Positions 1-7,628 of a DNA stretch of 64,000 bases are shown here, piece after piece. The notes below the pieces were generated by a model that saw only the letters and a program-made list of their open reading frames with translations, was not told the DNA's origin and made no database searches. The stretch's first letter is position 1. Every line of letters starts with the position of its first letter. The position numbers and the translations under genes are program-made. The DNA is from Flavobacterium bernardetii (lineage in GTDB: Bacteria; Bacteroidota; Bacteroidia; Flavobacteriales; Flavobacteriaceae), in assembly GCF_011305415.1 (NCBI RefSeq), contig NZ_JAANOQ010000001.1:372001-436000 (forward strand), in the 5' to 3' direction.

Positions 1-736
1 CCGTTTCAATTTCTGGTTGGATAGCGTAAATTTTAGCTGAGAATTTTTGTGGATTATTTGGAATGGTGAATAGGATAGCAGCGTTATTTTCAATTTCCGA
101 AGCATATTTTTCAGGAATAGAAAAACTAATTTTCACTTGACCTGAACTTACTAATTTGGTGATAAGTGTTGTTGGAGTAACGTATGTTCCAGGAGAAATA
201 TTTCGTAAACCAATTTTTCCAGAAAAGGGTGCTCTGATGGTTGTTTTAGCAATTTGAGCTTGAATCAATTGGGTTTGTGCTTTTAAACTTCTGAATTCCG
301 CGCTAGCAATCTCATATTCTTCTTGACTGATGGCTTCTTTTTGTAGTAATAATTTCGCTCTTCTTTCGTTTTCTGAAGCTAATTTTTGTCGTGTTATAGC
401 TTGAGATAATTGAGCTCTCAATTCAATATCGTTGACTTTTAATAAAACCTGCCCTTTACTCACATTTGTACCTTCCGAAAAAGAAATTTTTTCAACAATT
501 CCAGAAACTTCACTTCTAATTTCCACGTTTTCATTGGCTTCAATTGAACCAGAAAGTGAAATCGCATTAGAAAAATCTTTTGAAGAAACTACAATAGCTG
601 TAACTGTTAAAGGCGGTTTTTTGTCCCCTTTTTTATCGTTTTTTTCAGATTCGGCAGAATTTTTTGTAATTCGGTAACCAATTAGTCCTAAAAGTGCTAG
701 GGAAATTAACGTGATACTGATAGTTTTAATCTTCAT
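1..736 (-). CDS. RND efflux periplasmic adaptor (HlyD/MFP family), 3'-truncated by window edge
   Basis: Encodes the membrane-fusion (periplasmic adaptor) subunit of a resistance-nodulation-division efflux pump, which links an inner-membrane RND transporter to an outer-membrane channel. The visible 245 residues start with MKIKTISITLISLALLGL, an N-terminal membrane anchor or signal segment, followed by a lysine/acid-rich linker. Then come the lipoyl/barrel-sandwich half (SGIVEKISFSEGTNVSKGQ), an alpha-helical hairpin rich in Q, A, E and K, and the second lipoyl half (IRAPFSGKIGLRNISPGTYV). This order is typical of AcrA/MdtA-like adaptors. The ATG at 734-736 is chosen because a consensus promoter lies just upstream. 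The C-terminal beta-barrel and membrane-proximal domains, and presumably the RND pump gene, lie beyond position 1. Family assignment is firm; the transported substrate cannot be told. Confidence 0.9.
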   Translation of the reverse strand, partial: MKIKTISITLISLALLGLIGYRITKNSAESEKNDKKGDKKPPLTVTAIVVSSKDFSNAISLSGSIEANENVEIRSEVSGIVEKISFSEGTNVSKGQVLLKVNDIELRAQLSQAITRQKLASENERRAKLLLQKEAISQEEYEIASAEFRSLKAQTQLIQAQIAKTTIRAPFSGKIGLRNISPGTYVTPTTLITKLVSSGQVKISFSIPEKYASEIENNAAILFTIPNNPQKFSAKIYAIQPEIET

Positions 737-759
737 GGTAAATAAGCTTAGATTTGACA

Positions 760-790
760 CAAATCTAACTCTACTAAATTATACTTCCAA
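760..790 (-). promoter_or_regulatory. Bacteroidetes-type promoter of the efflux adaptor gene
   Basis: On the minus strand TTTTG (TTG complement at 788-790) is followed by exactly 20 bases and then TAGATTTG (complement of 760-767), matching the -33/-7 consensus (TTG and TAnnTTTG). It lies about 25 bp before the ATG. GATTTG-aca-CAAATC at 751-765 overlaps the -7 element and could be a repressor site. Confidence 0.65.
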
Positions 791-812
791 AACGTTACAA
801 TTTATTTAACAT

Positions 813-828
813 ACTTGTAGGTACAAGT
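813..828. promoter_or_regulatory. Palindromic operator-like site upstream of efflux gene
   Basis: ACTTGTA-GG-TACAAGT is a perfect inverted repeat with 7-bp arms and a 2-bp spacer, about 23 bp upstream of the -33 element. Efflux adaptor genes are often controlled by TetR- or MarR-family repressors or activators that bind such sites. The regulator is not in the window, so the role is inferred. Confidence 0.4.
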
Positions 829-879
829 GTTTGAAATATTTGGATTAAAAGGGAGTTTGTTATAAAATGATTTTTTTAT

Positions 880-940
880 CACGAATGCACTAATTTTTTT
901 TGAATTTTTTGTGCTTTATTTTAATTCGTGAATTCGTGGC
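880..940. repeat. GCCACGAATTC-type palindromic intergenic repeat
   Basis: CACGAATGCACTAATT (880-895) and AATTCGTGAATTCGTG (923-938) form an imperfect hairpin with two mismatches, ending in GGC. The same GCCACGAATTC/GAATTCGTGGC arms bound another hairpin at 42602-42718, so this is a dispersed repeat family. It lies in the 406-bp non-coding region 737-1142. Confidence 0.6.
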
Positions 941-960
941 AAAATATTTATTTTAATTTT

Positions 961-1050
961 TTTTGTCACAGTTTTGTGACATTTTTAATTGTTGAAAAAA
1001 TTTTGTCACAATTTCGTGGCAATTTTTTTTGGTTTAAAATTTTTGTCACA
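961..1050. repeat. Three TTTTGTCACA motifs at an exact 40-bp period
   Basis: TTTTGTCACA occurs at 961, 1001 and 1041. The first two copies are followed by GTTTTGTGAC and ATTTCGTGGC, giving short inverted GTCACA/TGTGAC elements. Sequence between the copies is AT-rich and only partly similar. No ORF covers it. It could be a decayed tandem repeat or clustered binding sites. Confidence 0.5.
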
Positions 1051-1073
1051 AGTTTGTTTTGAGAGTTGGCAAT

Positions 1074-1107
1074 AAAAAAACTCCTAAGTGGGTTAGGAGT
1101 TTTTTTA
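1074..1107 (-). terminator. Rho-independent terminator of the ATPase gene
   Basis: ACTCCTAA-gtggg-TTAGGAGT stem flanked by A and T runs, 36 bp past the stop of the minus-strand ATPase gene. The flanking A and T tracts make it usable in both directions. Confidence 0.75.
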
Positions 1108-1142
1108 TTTACTAAGCGAAATATTCGAGCAGGAGCGAAGTG

Positions 1143-2750
1143 TTAATAATCTTTAATATTAAACTTTGAAAGTAATTCTTGAAAACTATTTAAATAACTT
1201 TCTTGTAAAATTTTACTATCCTCGAAATTGGAATAATCAATTACATTTAATTCATTAATGTTTAAATATTTGTCTGCTGAATATTCTTCATTTTTAAGAG
1301 TTGAAGTTAAAATTACTTGTTTGTTTAATTTTAAGAATTCATCAATCATTGTCATTTCCTTTGAAGTAGATAATTCACCTTCTCGAAATGAATCAATAAT
1401 GATTGGAAACTTATGAGCCAAAACACTGTTTAAAGCCATAATTTTACAAAAATAATATTCTTGTCCTTCACTACCAGAATAGGTTTCGGTTGCCTTAGTA
1501 AATAATTCATCAAATTTAAGTAAACCTTGCGGATCAATAATATCATAAAAGCGTTTCATCTCTTTAAGAATACTTTCTAATATATACTTTTGTTGCTCTT
1601 TATCAGAAGTAATTTTACTTTCATTATTTTTTAATTGATTTTCAATTTCATTTAAACGATTTTGTAATTCTAAAACGATTTTGTCAACATCTTTCGAATC
1701 ATAAATTTCATCTTGAAACAAAATATAATTTTTAATTTCGGGGGTTGAATTTTCTAGAAGCTTGTTTATTTGTTCTTGTTCATTATTGATTTCAAGATTA
1801 AACTCAGAAATGATTTCATCTTTAATTTCAATACTTGATTTTATTGAGATTAGGATATTTTGTCTTACATGGTTATTACTAACTTCGAATTCAAAATCAT
1901 CATTAGTAAATATTATTTTTGAACTACCACAATCTCCACATTTAACTTTACCTTCATTAAGATTTCTATTCAAAGAGTTCAATTCAATAACTAATGCTTG
2001 AAGTTTTGCTTTCCTGTTTTCTTCTCTATTTCTTTTTTTCTTGAGATCTGCAATGCTTTGATGTATTTCTTGAATTTGATTTCCAAAATTCCTGTACTCT
2101 ATATTATTTGCAGCCGCACTAATAAATGTGGAAATTTCAGGATTTTTTTTAATTATGCTAATTTTTCTTATTTCAGCTTTTATTTTTGAATCGATTATTT
2201 TTTTCTCTTTTTTTAGATTTTCAACATCATATTTATTGAATGTTTCAATAGTTATTCCTTCCATCGAATAAATCATATTTAGAAAATCCACTTTATTGTT
2301 TTGTCCCTTAAAAATAAGATTTGATGTATTTCTTTTGTCTTGGCCTAAAAAGAAAAGCTCATAAAGTAGACTTAAATCGATAGTTCTTTGTTGTCCGTCT
2401 TTATCAATTTTTGGGAGATTATAAATTTCTTGATCAAAATAATATTTAAACTCTGTGATGCTGTTAAAAATATAAAGCTGTTCTTGATTTAAAACTAAAA
2501 TAGAATTTCCTTTTCTTAAAAATTCAAATTTTCGATTTTCGATTTCGATTTCTGAATAAAAGAAATATTTTTTAGTATCAAATCCACTAGGAAAAATTGA
2601 ATCATATCCTAGAGAATACACAATACATTGCATTAATAAAGTCTTCCCACGATTATTCTCATTACTGAAAATTATATTCGTTTTATTGGTAAAGCGATTC
2701 TCTATAAATGCTTCATTTTTATTTCCAAAAGCTGCTTTTTTAATTATCAT
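1143..2750 (-). CDS. Rad50/SMC-like ABC ATPase with CxxC hook, predicted defence-module ATPase
   Basis: A 535-residue protein of SMC/Rad50 layout. The N-terminal half-site has an atypical Walker A (SNENNRGKT, residues 29-37). Two long charged coiled-coil arms span roughly 170-265 and 300-400. Between them sits a single CxxC (KCGDCG, C271/C274), the arrangement of a Rad50 zinc hook in which two protomers share one zinc. The C-terminal half-site has an ABC signature-like YSGSEGQ (424-430) and a Walker B FPIIID (448-453). The residue after the Walker B aspartate is Ser454 rather than the usual Glu, so ATP hydrolysis may be slow or use E457. The ATG lies inside the 3' end of the upstream partner gene (11-bp overlap), implying translational coupling. 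The pairing resembles Lamassu/ABC-three-component defence systems; that role is inferred from layout, not proven. Confidence 0.7.
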   Translation of the reverse strand: MIIKKAAFGNKNEAFIENRFTNKTNIIFSNENNRGKTLLMQCIVYSLGYDSIFPSGFDTKKYFFYSEIEIENRKFEFLRKGNSILVLNQEQLYIFNSITEFKYYFDQEIYNLPKIDKDGQQRTIDLSLLYELFFLGQDKRNTSNLIFKGQNNKVDFLNMIYSMEGITIETFNKYDVENLKKEKKIIDSKIKAEIRKISIIKKNPEISTFISAAANNIEYRNFGNQIQEIHQSIADLKKKRNREENRKAKLQALVIELNSLNRNLNEGKVKCGDCGSSKIIFTNDDFEFEVSNNHVRQNILISIKSSIEIKDEIISEFNLEINNEQEQINKLLENSTPEIKNYILFQDEIYDSKDVDKIVLELQNRLNEIENQLKNNESKITSDKEQQKYILESILKEMKRFYDIIDPQGLLKFDELFTKATETYSGSEGQEYYFCKIMALNSVLAHKFPIIIDSFREGELSTSKEMTMIDEFLKLNKQVILTSTLKNEEYSADKYLNINELNVIDYSNFEDSKILQESYLNSFQELLSKFNIKDY

Positions 2751-3768
2751 CTAGTCCTTCTATAATTATTGATATAAGATATATTATTGTTTCCTTGGTT
2801 ATGTATGAAATTCTGAATTTATAGTCTACAAATAATAATAAATAAATATTTTCTACATCATTATCAGTTATAGATGTTCTATATTCTACAATTTTTTCGC
2901 AAACATCCCAAAAAGTTTTATTACTATTTTTATTAAAGAAAGCTCTTGAAAGATTCGAATTGCATTCTTGTAATAAATCCTTTTTATCTTCTATATCCAT
3001 CCCGTCTAATACTTGAGAAAAATAAATTGGAATAGATTTATATTTAAAAATCTCACATCCAATAATTCGGCTAATAATTAAAGTTTCAATATCCTTAGTT
3101 GTAAGATATCTTCTAAAATTAAGAACTTCTCTAATTTCTGAGATTGAACTATTTTCGATATAACTATTTTTTTTTGCGGTTTGAATATCTCGCAAGTCAT
3201 TAAAAAGACTACTATAAAAATCATCATTCTTAAGGTTAGTATTTTTAAATTTTGTAACAGCTTTTATATATTCGTTATTTGTAGATTTATCTTCTACAAT
3301 CAAAACTTTCTTCAAAAAGCTATCAATATCTAATGCATAACTAGTTGAATTTCCTTTGACTCTTTCTATTTCTTCTGTTAACCCTTTTTTTATTCTTTTG
3401 GATGTTTTATCAACTATGTTATCCAAGTTATAGGTCGTTTTTAAAGGATCAATTTTATATTCTAATTTTAATTCAGGACAAAAGAAAATAAAATCTTCAA
3501 AATCAAAAATTGATGTGAAATTATCGAAAAGAGTGTAAAAGTATTTTCCAATCTTTTTTGGATTTAGAGTCCTTTCATTTTTAGATTGAATATCCCAAAT
3601 TTTATCGGTTTTTTTGTTTATACCACTCACATCATTAAAACAGTCAAATGTTACATAAACTACATCTTTACTGTCACTACGTTGTCCAATTAAATATAAT
3701 AATGACTTAGTTTCAAAATTTGAAGCCTTTTCATTGTTCATTTCTGTATTTCGAAATATGTATGTCAT
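2740..3768 (-). CDS. Putative nuclease-like partner of the SMC-like ATPase
   Basis: A 342-residue protein, first gene of a two-gene unit with the downstream Rad50-like ATPase. No family is recognised with certainty. Near the N-terminus, a predicted helix (ASNFETKSLLYLIG) is followed by strands carrying FDCFNDVSG (D46) and IWDIQSKNE (D59, Q61, K63). The D...(D/Q)xK spacing resembles the PD-(D/E)XK fold of Cap4/DUF4297-type nucleases found as effectors of Lamassu-like systems. The remaining 250 residues are helical and lysine-rich, without signal peptide or membrane segment. An alternative start is Met10. Base composition is very AT-rich with long A/T runs, compatible with an acquired defence island. 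Confidence is high that the gene is real and low for the nuclease assignment. Confidence 0.5.
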   Translation of the reverse strand: MTYIFRNTEMNNEKASNFETKSLLYLIGQRSDSKDVVYVTFDCFNDVSGINKKTDKIWDIQSKNERTLNPKKIGKYFYTLFDNFTSIFDFEDFIFFCPELKLEYKIDPLKTTYNLDNIVDKTSKRIKKGLTEEIERVKGNSTSYALDIDSFLKKVLIVEDKSTNNEYIKAVTKFKNTNLKNDDFYSSLFNDLRDIQTAKKNSYIENSSISEIREVLNFRRYLTTKDIETLIISRIIGCEIFKYKSIPIYFSQVLDGMDIEDKKDLLQECNSNLSRAFFNKNSNKTFWDVCEKIVEYRTSITDNDVENIYLLLFVDYKFRISYITKETIIYLISIIIEGLDDN

Positions 3769-3897
3769 CTAATTATTGCTGATTCATGTTATAATAACCA
3801 TTAATGTTTTGGACTTTTGTATACTAATATTTATAATTTGCTTATTGTATTTGTAAATATATAAAATTCTTACAAAAATTCAGGATTATTATTCAGA

Positions 3898-3925
3898 GAT
3901 TCTGAAACAAGTTCAGAATGACAAA
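3898..3925. repeat. 28-nt dispersed repeat, copy 1
   Basis: The 28-nt sequence beginning GATTCTGAAACAAG and ending CAGAATGACAAA is the exact reverse complement of 11161-11188. It lies between recG and the defence-like pair, in 212 bp of otherwise featureless sequence. Confidence 0.7.
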
Positions 3926-3980
3926 CGTTTTGTTTAATTTATTGGCACATTGACACATCGTCAAATTGAAAATCGGCACA

Positions 3981-6515
3981 TTAACTAATATAATTCCAAA
4001 TACTTTTCTTCTTACTAATTTCTAGGAACACTTCTTTGAGTTTGGCGTGTTCGGGTAAGTTCATGCTTGGGTCTTCTTTTAGTAGTTTTACGGCTAAATG
4101 TCGTGCTACTTGTAAAATATCTCGGTCTTTTACTAAATCGGCAATTTGTAGGTTTAACACACCGCTTTGTTGTTTTCCCATAATATCGCCTGGGCCACGT
4201 AATTTTAAATCGACTTCTGCAATTTCAAATCCGTCATTAGTTCGCACCATGGTTTCCATTCGGGTTTTACTGTCTTCAGAAAGTTTGTAATCGGTCATTA
4301 AAATACAATAACTTTGTTCGGCACCACGCCCAACTCGGCCACGCAACTGATGCAATTGCGACAAACCAAAACGTTCAGCACTTTCAATTACCATTACGGA
4401 AGCATTGGGTACATTTACACCAACCTCAATAACGGTTGTCGCTACCATAATATTGGTTTTACCTTCGGCAAAGCGTTTCATTTCTTCATCTTTGTCGGCG
4501 GGTTTCATTTTTCCATGTAAAATAGAAATGGAATAGTGAGGCAAAGGAAAATCGCGAGAAATACTTTCGTAACCATCCATCAAATCCTTATAATCCATTT
4601 TTTCCGATTCCTGAATTAACGGATACACAATATAAATTTGTCGGCCTTTGGCAATTTCATCTTTCAAGAATTTCCAAACCACCAAACGCTTACTATCAAA
4701 TCGATGTTCCGTTCGAATCGGTTTTCTACCTGGAGGCAATTCATCAATCACAGAAATATCTAAATCGCCATACAAACTCATCGCTAAAGTACGAGGAATT
4801 GGAGTAGCAGTCATCACTAAAACGTGTGGGGGAGTAGCCCCTCCAACCTCCCCAGAAGGGAGGCTTGCCAAGATTGTGTTGATCCTATTAATGACGTTAT
4901 CAATGTCACCAATAACTTGTTCGTTTGTAAATCGAATTACTTTAAAACCAATTTCATTTAAGATTTGCGTGCGTAATTCGTCAGCTTCTTTTTGTTCTAA
5001 TGTGTTATGATAACCACCATCAACTTCAATTATTAGTTTTTTTTCTAAGCAAACAAAGTCAGCAATGAAAATATCAATTATATGTTGTCTTCTAAATTCA
5101 TACTTAAGATTTTTATTTCTTAAATATTCCCATAATATACCTTCAGCTTGTGTGCTATTTTGCTTATTCTGATTTTTAAGTTCTTTTAAAAGTTTATATG
5201 TTGAAGGTCGAGCTGTTTCGTATTTTTGTTTAACACGTTCGATTTCCCCTCCTTTGGAGGGGCTAGGGGAGGCTTTTCCCCAAAGCTTACTTCTTTGTTC
5301 TACACCAAACCTATGTTGCTCATCTATAACCGCTAAACCTAAATTTTTAAATTGGACTTTATCTTCCAATAAAGCGTGTGTTCCGATGATAATATCTAAA
5401 GTTCCGTTTTCTAATTCTTCATGAATGATTCTTCGTTGAGCAATTTTCGTAGAACCTGTCAGAATTCTGATGTTGATGTTTAAATCTTTGGCTAATTCTG
5501 TAATGCCATTAAAATGCTGATTGGCTAGAATTTCCGTTGGCGCCATCAAACAACTTTGAAAGCCGTTATCTTTCGCGATAAGCATACACATTAACGCCAC
5601 GATGGTTTTTCCAGAACCTACATCGCCTTGTAGCAAACGATTCATTTGTGCGTGACTTCCTAAATCGTTTCGAATTTCTTTCAATACTCTTTTTTGCGCA
5701 TTCGTCAATTCAAAAGGCAAATGATTGTTGTAGAAATTATTAAAGTTTTCGCCAATAATTTCGAATGGAAAACCTTTAATTTTATGTTTTCGAATTAAGT
5801 TCTTCGTGATTAATTGCAGTTGTATGAAAAACAATTCTTCAAACTTTAATCGAAATTGCGCTTTGGCTAAAAGATCTTGGTTTTTCGGAAAATGGATGTT
5901 GACTAAAGCGTCTTTTTTTGGAATCAGTTTTAATTCTTCAATAATTGAAACAGGCAACGTTTCCGAAAATAATTGATGCGTTTCCGAAAACAATTGCATC
6001 ATCATTTTATTAATGACTTTATTCGTAACGCCTTTGTTATTAAGTTTTTCGGTACTTGGATAAACGGGTTGCATCGCGCTTCGTAAAGCAGTTTTGTGCT
6101 CTTCCAACAATTCCATTTCTGGATGCGCCATATTGAAAACCGAACCAAATTGCGTCACTTTTCCAAAAATGACATAAACAGTATTGAGTTTCAAACTTTC
6201 TTTCACCCATTTCTGACCTTGGAACCAAACCAATTCCATTTGACCAGTATCATCTAAAAATGTTGCGACTAATCTCGATTTTCCTTTTCCTTGATCGATA
6301 GTTTTGATATGAACGACTTTCCCAACAATCTGCACTTCCGAATTGCTATTCACCAACTGATTGATTTTAAAATAGCGCGTTCTGTCGATGTATCGATTTG
6401 GATATAAATTGATTAAATCGCCATACTTATGAATGTTCATTTCCTTGCGCAGCAAATCGCCACGTTGCGGACCAACGCCTTTCAAATATTCTATGGGAGT
6501 TTCGAGTAGGTTCAA
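3981..6515 (-). CDS. recG: ATP-dependent DNA helicase RecG carrying an in-frame DUF559 insertion
   Basis: RecG remodels stalled replication forks and Holliday junctions. The N-terminal wedge/OB region (1-240, TPIEYLKGVGPQRGDLLRKE), Walker A QGDVGSGKT (296-304), DEQHRFG (398-404), TATPIPRTLAMS after the insert, and the helicase C domain with QLRGRVGRG are all present. The protein is 844 residues, against about 700 for usual RecG. The excess is one block, residues ~415-562, between motif II and motif III, encoding a DUF559 (Vsr-like) endonuclease domain. Reading frame continues cleanly on both sides. The start is TTG at 6515 because an in-frame stop lies a few codons upstream and the N-terminus matches the family start. 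Whether the enzyme tolerates the insert is unknown; the insertion point is a loop between helicase motifs. Confidence 0.95.
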   Translation of the reverse strand: MNLLETPIEYLKGVGPQRGDLLRKEMNIHKYGDLINLYPNRYIDRTRYFKINQLVNSNSEVQIVGKVVHIKTIDQGKGKSRLVATFLDDTGQMELVWFQGQKWVKESLKLNTVYVIFGKVTQFGSVFNMAHPEMELLEEHKTALRSAMQPVYPSTEKLNNKGVTNKVINKMMMQLFSETHQLFSETLPVSIIEELKLIPKKDALVNIHFPKNQDLLAKAQFRLKFEELFFIQLQLITKNLIRKHKIKGFPFEIIGENFNNFYNNHLPFELTNAQKRVLKEIRNDLGSHAQMNRLLQGDVGSGKTIVALMCMLIAKDNGFQSCLMAPTEILANQHFNGITELAKDLNINIRILTGSTKIAQRRIIHEELENGTLDIIIGTHALLEDKVQFKNLGLAVIDEQHRFGVEQRSKLWGKASPSPSKGGEIERVKQKYETARPSTYKLLKELKNQNKQNSTQAEGILWEYLRNKNLKYEFRRQHIIDIFIADFVCLEKKLIIEVDGGYHNTLEQKEADELRTQILNEIGFKVIRFTNEQVIGDIDNVINRINTILASLPSGEVGGATPPHVLVMTATPIPRTLAMSLYGDLDISVIDELPPGRKPIRTEHRFDSKRLVVWKFLKDEIAKGRQIYIVYPLIQESEKMDYKDLMDGYESISRDFPLPHYSISILHGKMKPADKDEEMKRFAEGKTNIMVATTVIEVGVNVPNASVMVIESAERFGLSQLHQLRGRVGRGAEQSYCILMTDYKLSEDSKTRMETMVRTNDGFEIAEVDLKLRGPGDIMGKQQSGVLNLQIADLVKDRDILQVARHLAVKLLKEDPSMNLPEHAKLKEVFLEISKKKSIWNYIS
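4833..5273 (-). mobile_element. DUF559 endonuclease-domain cassette with terminal inverted repeats, inserted in recG
   Basis: About 440 bp, in frame with recG, encode ~147 residues absent from normal RecG. The domain has the DUF559/Vsr-like pattern: FRRQHIIDIFIADF (Asp486), LIIEVDGGYH (Glu497, Asp499, His503), and GFKVIRFTNEQV near the end. A perfect 12-bp inverted repeat (TAGCCCCTCCAA at 4835-4846, TTGGAGGGGCTA at 5254-5265) bounds it. Each end also holds a G/C-rich hairpin (CCCCTCC-TTT-GGAGGGG, 5246-5262; CCTCCC-cagaa-GGGAGG, 4847-4863). These ends stand out sharply from the AT-rich surroundings. There is no Met codon in the inserted frame, so the domain is probably made only as part of RecG. 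No intein splicing motifs are seen. Mobility is inferred from structure. Confidence 0.75.
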
Positions 6516-6549
6516 TTTGTTAATGTGTCAATTGTAATTGTAAGTTTGG

Positions 6550-6790
6550 AACACAGATTAAAGAAATTAATAAAATTTTAAAAATTTCTCCAATCTGTGT
6601 TTAAAAAAACTTGAAAAGCGAAGATAAGTTATATTTTTTAAATTTTAATTCAGAATGAAATCGCAATATTTATGAATGTTCAATTTCAAATTTCGAACAT
6701 ATATTTAAGAAATTATATAAATTTTGGAATTTTCTCCAATCTGTGTTTAAAAAAATTATGCTAATCATTTTAATCTGTAAAATCTGTGTT
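6550..6790. repeat. AATCTGTGTT/AACACAGATT palindromic intergenic repeats
   Basis: AACACAGATT (6550-6559) pairs with AATCTGTGTT (6592-6601). TTTCTCCAATCTGTGTTTAA recurs near 6731-6750 and a third related AATCTGTGTTCC sits near 6782-6792, next to the following gene's stop. The 276-bp gap between recG and the pyrophosphatase gene contains only these diverged repeats. Confidence 0.55.
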
Positions 6791-6791
6791 C

Positions 6792-7535
6792 CTATTTCGG
6801 AATTAAATCGACAAACCAAAAGCCATAAACAGGTTCATCAGAATCCACATCACAAGCCGTATTTGAAGCTGTAGTGTTCTTAGGTTTTTCGTATTTTTTA
6901 TGAACGATTTCTCCGATTTCAAATTCCACTGGGTTTTTAAATATCGGACCATCAAAACAGAAGGTATGAAATTCGCCGTTTTCCCCGCAAACATCTACGT
7001 TATCTGGTAAATCTTTGATAAAATCTTCATCGATAATTCGTCCCACAAAACTTTTGTCTAAATATTTTTCGTTGACACAAACTACAATAGTTTTAAAACC
7101 TAAAGCTAAAAAATCGGAAATTAATACATCAGTTGGAATTTTCCACAACGGGAAAACGCCTTCAAATTGCATGGTTTTAAGTTTTTCTTCACGGTATTTT
7201 CTAAGGTCTTCTAAAAATATATCCCCGAAAATAGAGATTGTGTCCCCGTTTGCTCTTAGTTTTTCTAAGGTTTTTTGCATTGTAGCTTCATATTCTTCCA
7301 TGGTTGGCGATTCTGAAAACTCAACAATATGCAAAGGTAAATTTAAGTTTTCGGCTTGTTTTTGAAGCAATTCCACACGAATACCATGCATAGAAACTCT
7401 TTGAAATGCTGAGTTTACACTGGTGAGTAATGTGCTAATTTCGAATTCGTCGTTTTGTAAGATTTTGTATAAAGCAAAGGCAGAATCTTTTCCGCTGCTC
7501 CAGTTAAATATGGCTTTCTTTTTCAATTTTATCAT
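6792..7535 (-). CDS. Dph6-related ATP pyrophosphatase (adenine nucleotide alpha-hydrolase-like)
   Basis: A 247-residue cytoplasmic protein of the PP-loop/diphthine-ammonia-ligase-like family. The PP-loop signature is at the N-terminus (FNWSSGKDSAFALYKIL, SGKDS core). HGIRVELLQKQAENLNLPL follows, then the family-typical SIFGDIFLEDLRKYREEKL and the GENGEFHTFCFDGP motif. Such enzymes adenylate a substrate with release of pyrophosphate. In eukaryotes and archaea Dph6 makes diphthamide, but bacteria lack that modification, so the bacterial substrate is unknown. The ATG start gives a short basic leader before the PP-loop. It is a single gene, divergent from the PNGase F-like gene across a 90-bp promoter region. 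Confidence 0.8.
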   Translation of the reverse strand: MIKLKKKAIFNWSSGKDSAFALYKILQNDEFEISTLLTSVNSAFQRVSMHGIRVELLQKQAENLNLPLHIVEFSESPTMEEYEATMQKTLEKLRANGDTISIFGDIFLEDLRKYREEKLKTMQFEGVFPLWKIPTDVLISDFLALGFKTIVVCVNEKYLDKSFVGRIIDEDFIKDLPDNVDVCGENGEFHTFCFDGPIFKNPVEFEIGEIVHKKYEKPKNTTASNTACDVDSDEPVYGFWFVDLIPK

Positions 7536-7571
7536 TTAGGTGTAAACTTACAAAATACTTAAAATTATTTG

Positions 7572-7579
7572 TATGTTTG
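7572..7579 (+). promoter_or_regulatory. -7 promoter element of the PNGase F-like gene
   Basis: TATGTTTG fits TAnnTTTG and would give a transcript starting about 40 nt before the ATG at 7629. It overlaps a possible TTG start at 7569, which argues that the longer reading frame is not used. Confidence 0.4.
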
Positions 7580-7628
7580 TTTTTATCAATTTTTAAAAAT
7601 TTTAAACATAACCAATCAAACACACACA

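Noticed and set aside
4648..5010. 120-codon plus-strand frame opposite recG across the DUF559 insert
   Set aside because: Antisense shadow of recG and the inserted domain; the minus strand carries the recognisable helicase and DUF559 motifs.
4833..5273. The recG insert as an intein
   Set aside because: No N-terminal Cys/Ser splice block, no C-terminal His-Asn-Cys/Ser/Thr, and the ends are repetitive G/C-rich hairpins encoding SPSPSKGGE and LPSGEVGGA.
7569..7628. N-terminal extension of the PNGase F-like protein from a TTG start
   Set aside because: It overlaps the -7 promoter element and would hide the lipoprotein signal peptide that begins at ATG 7629.
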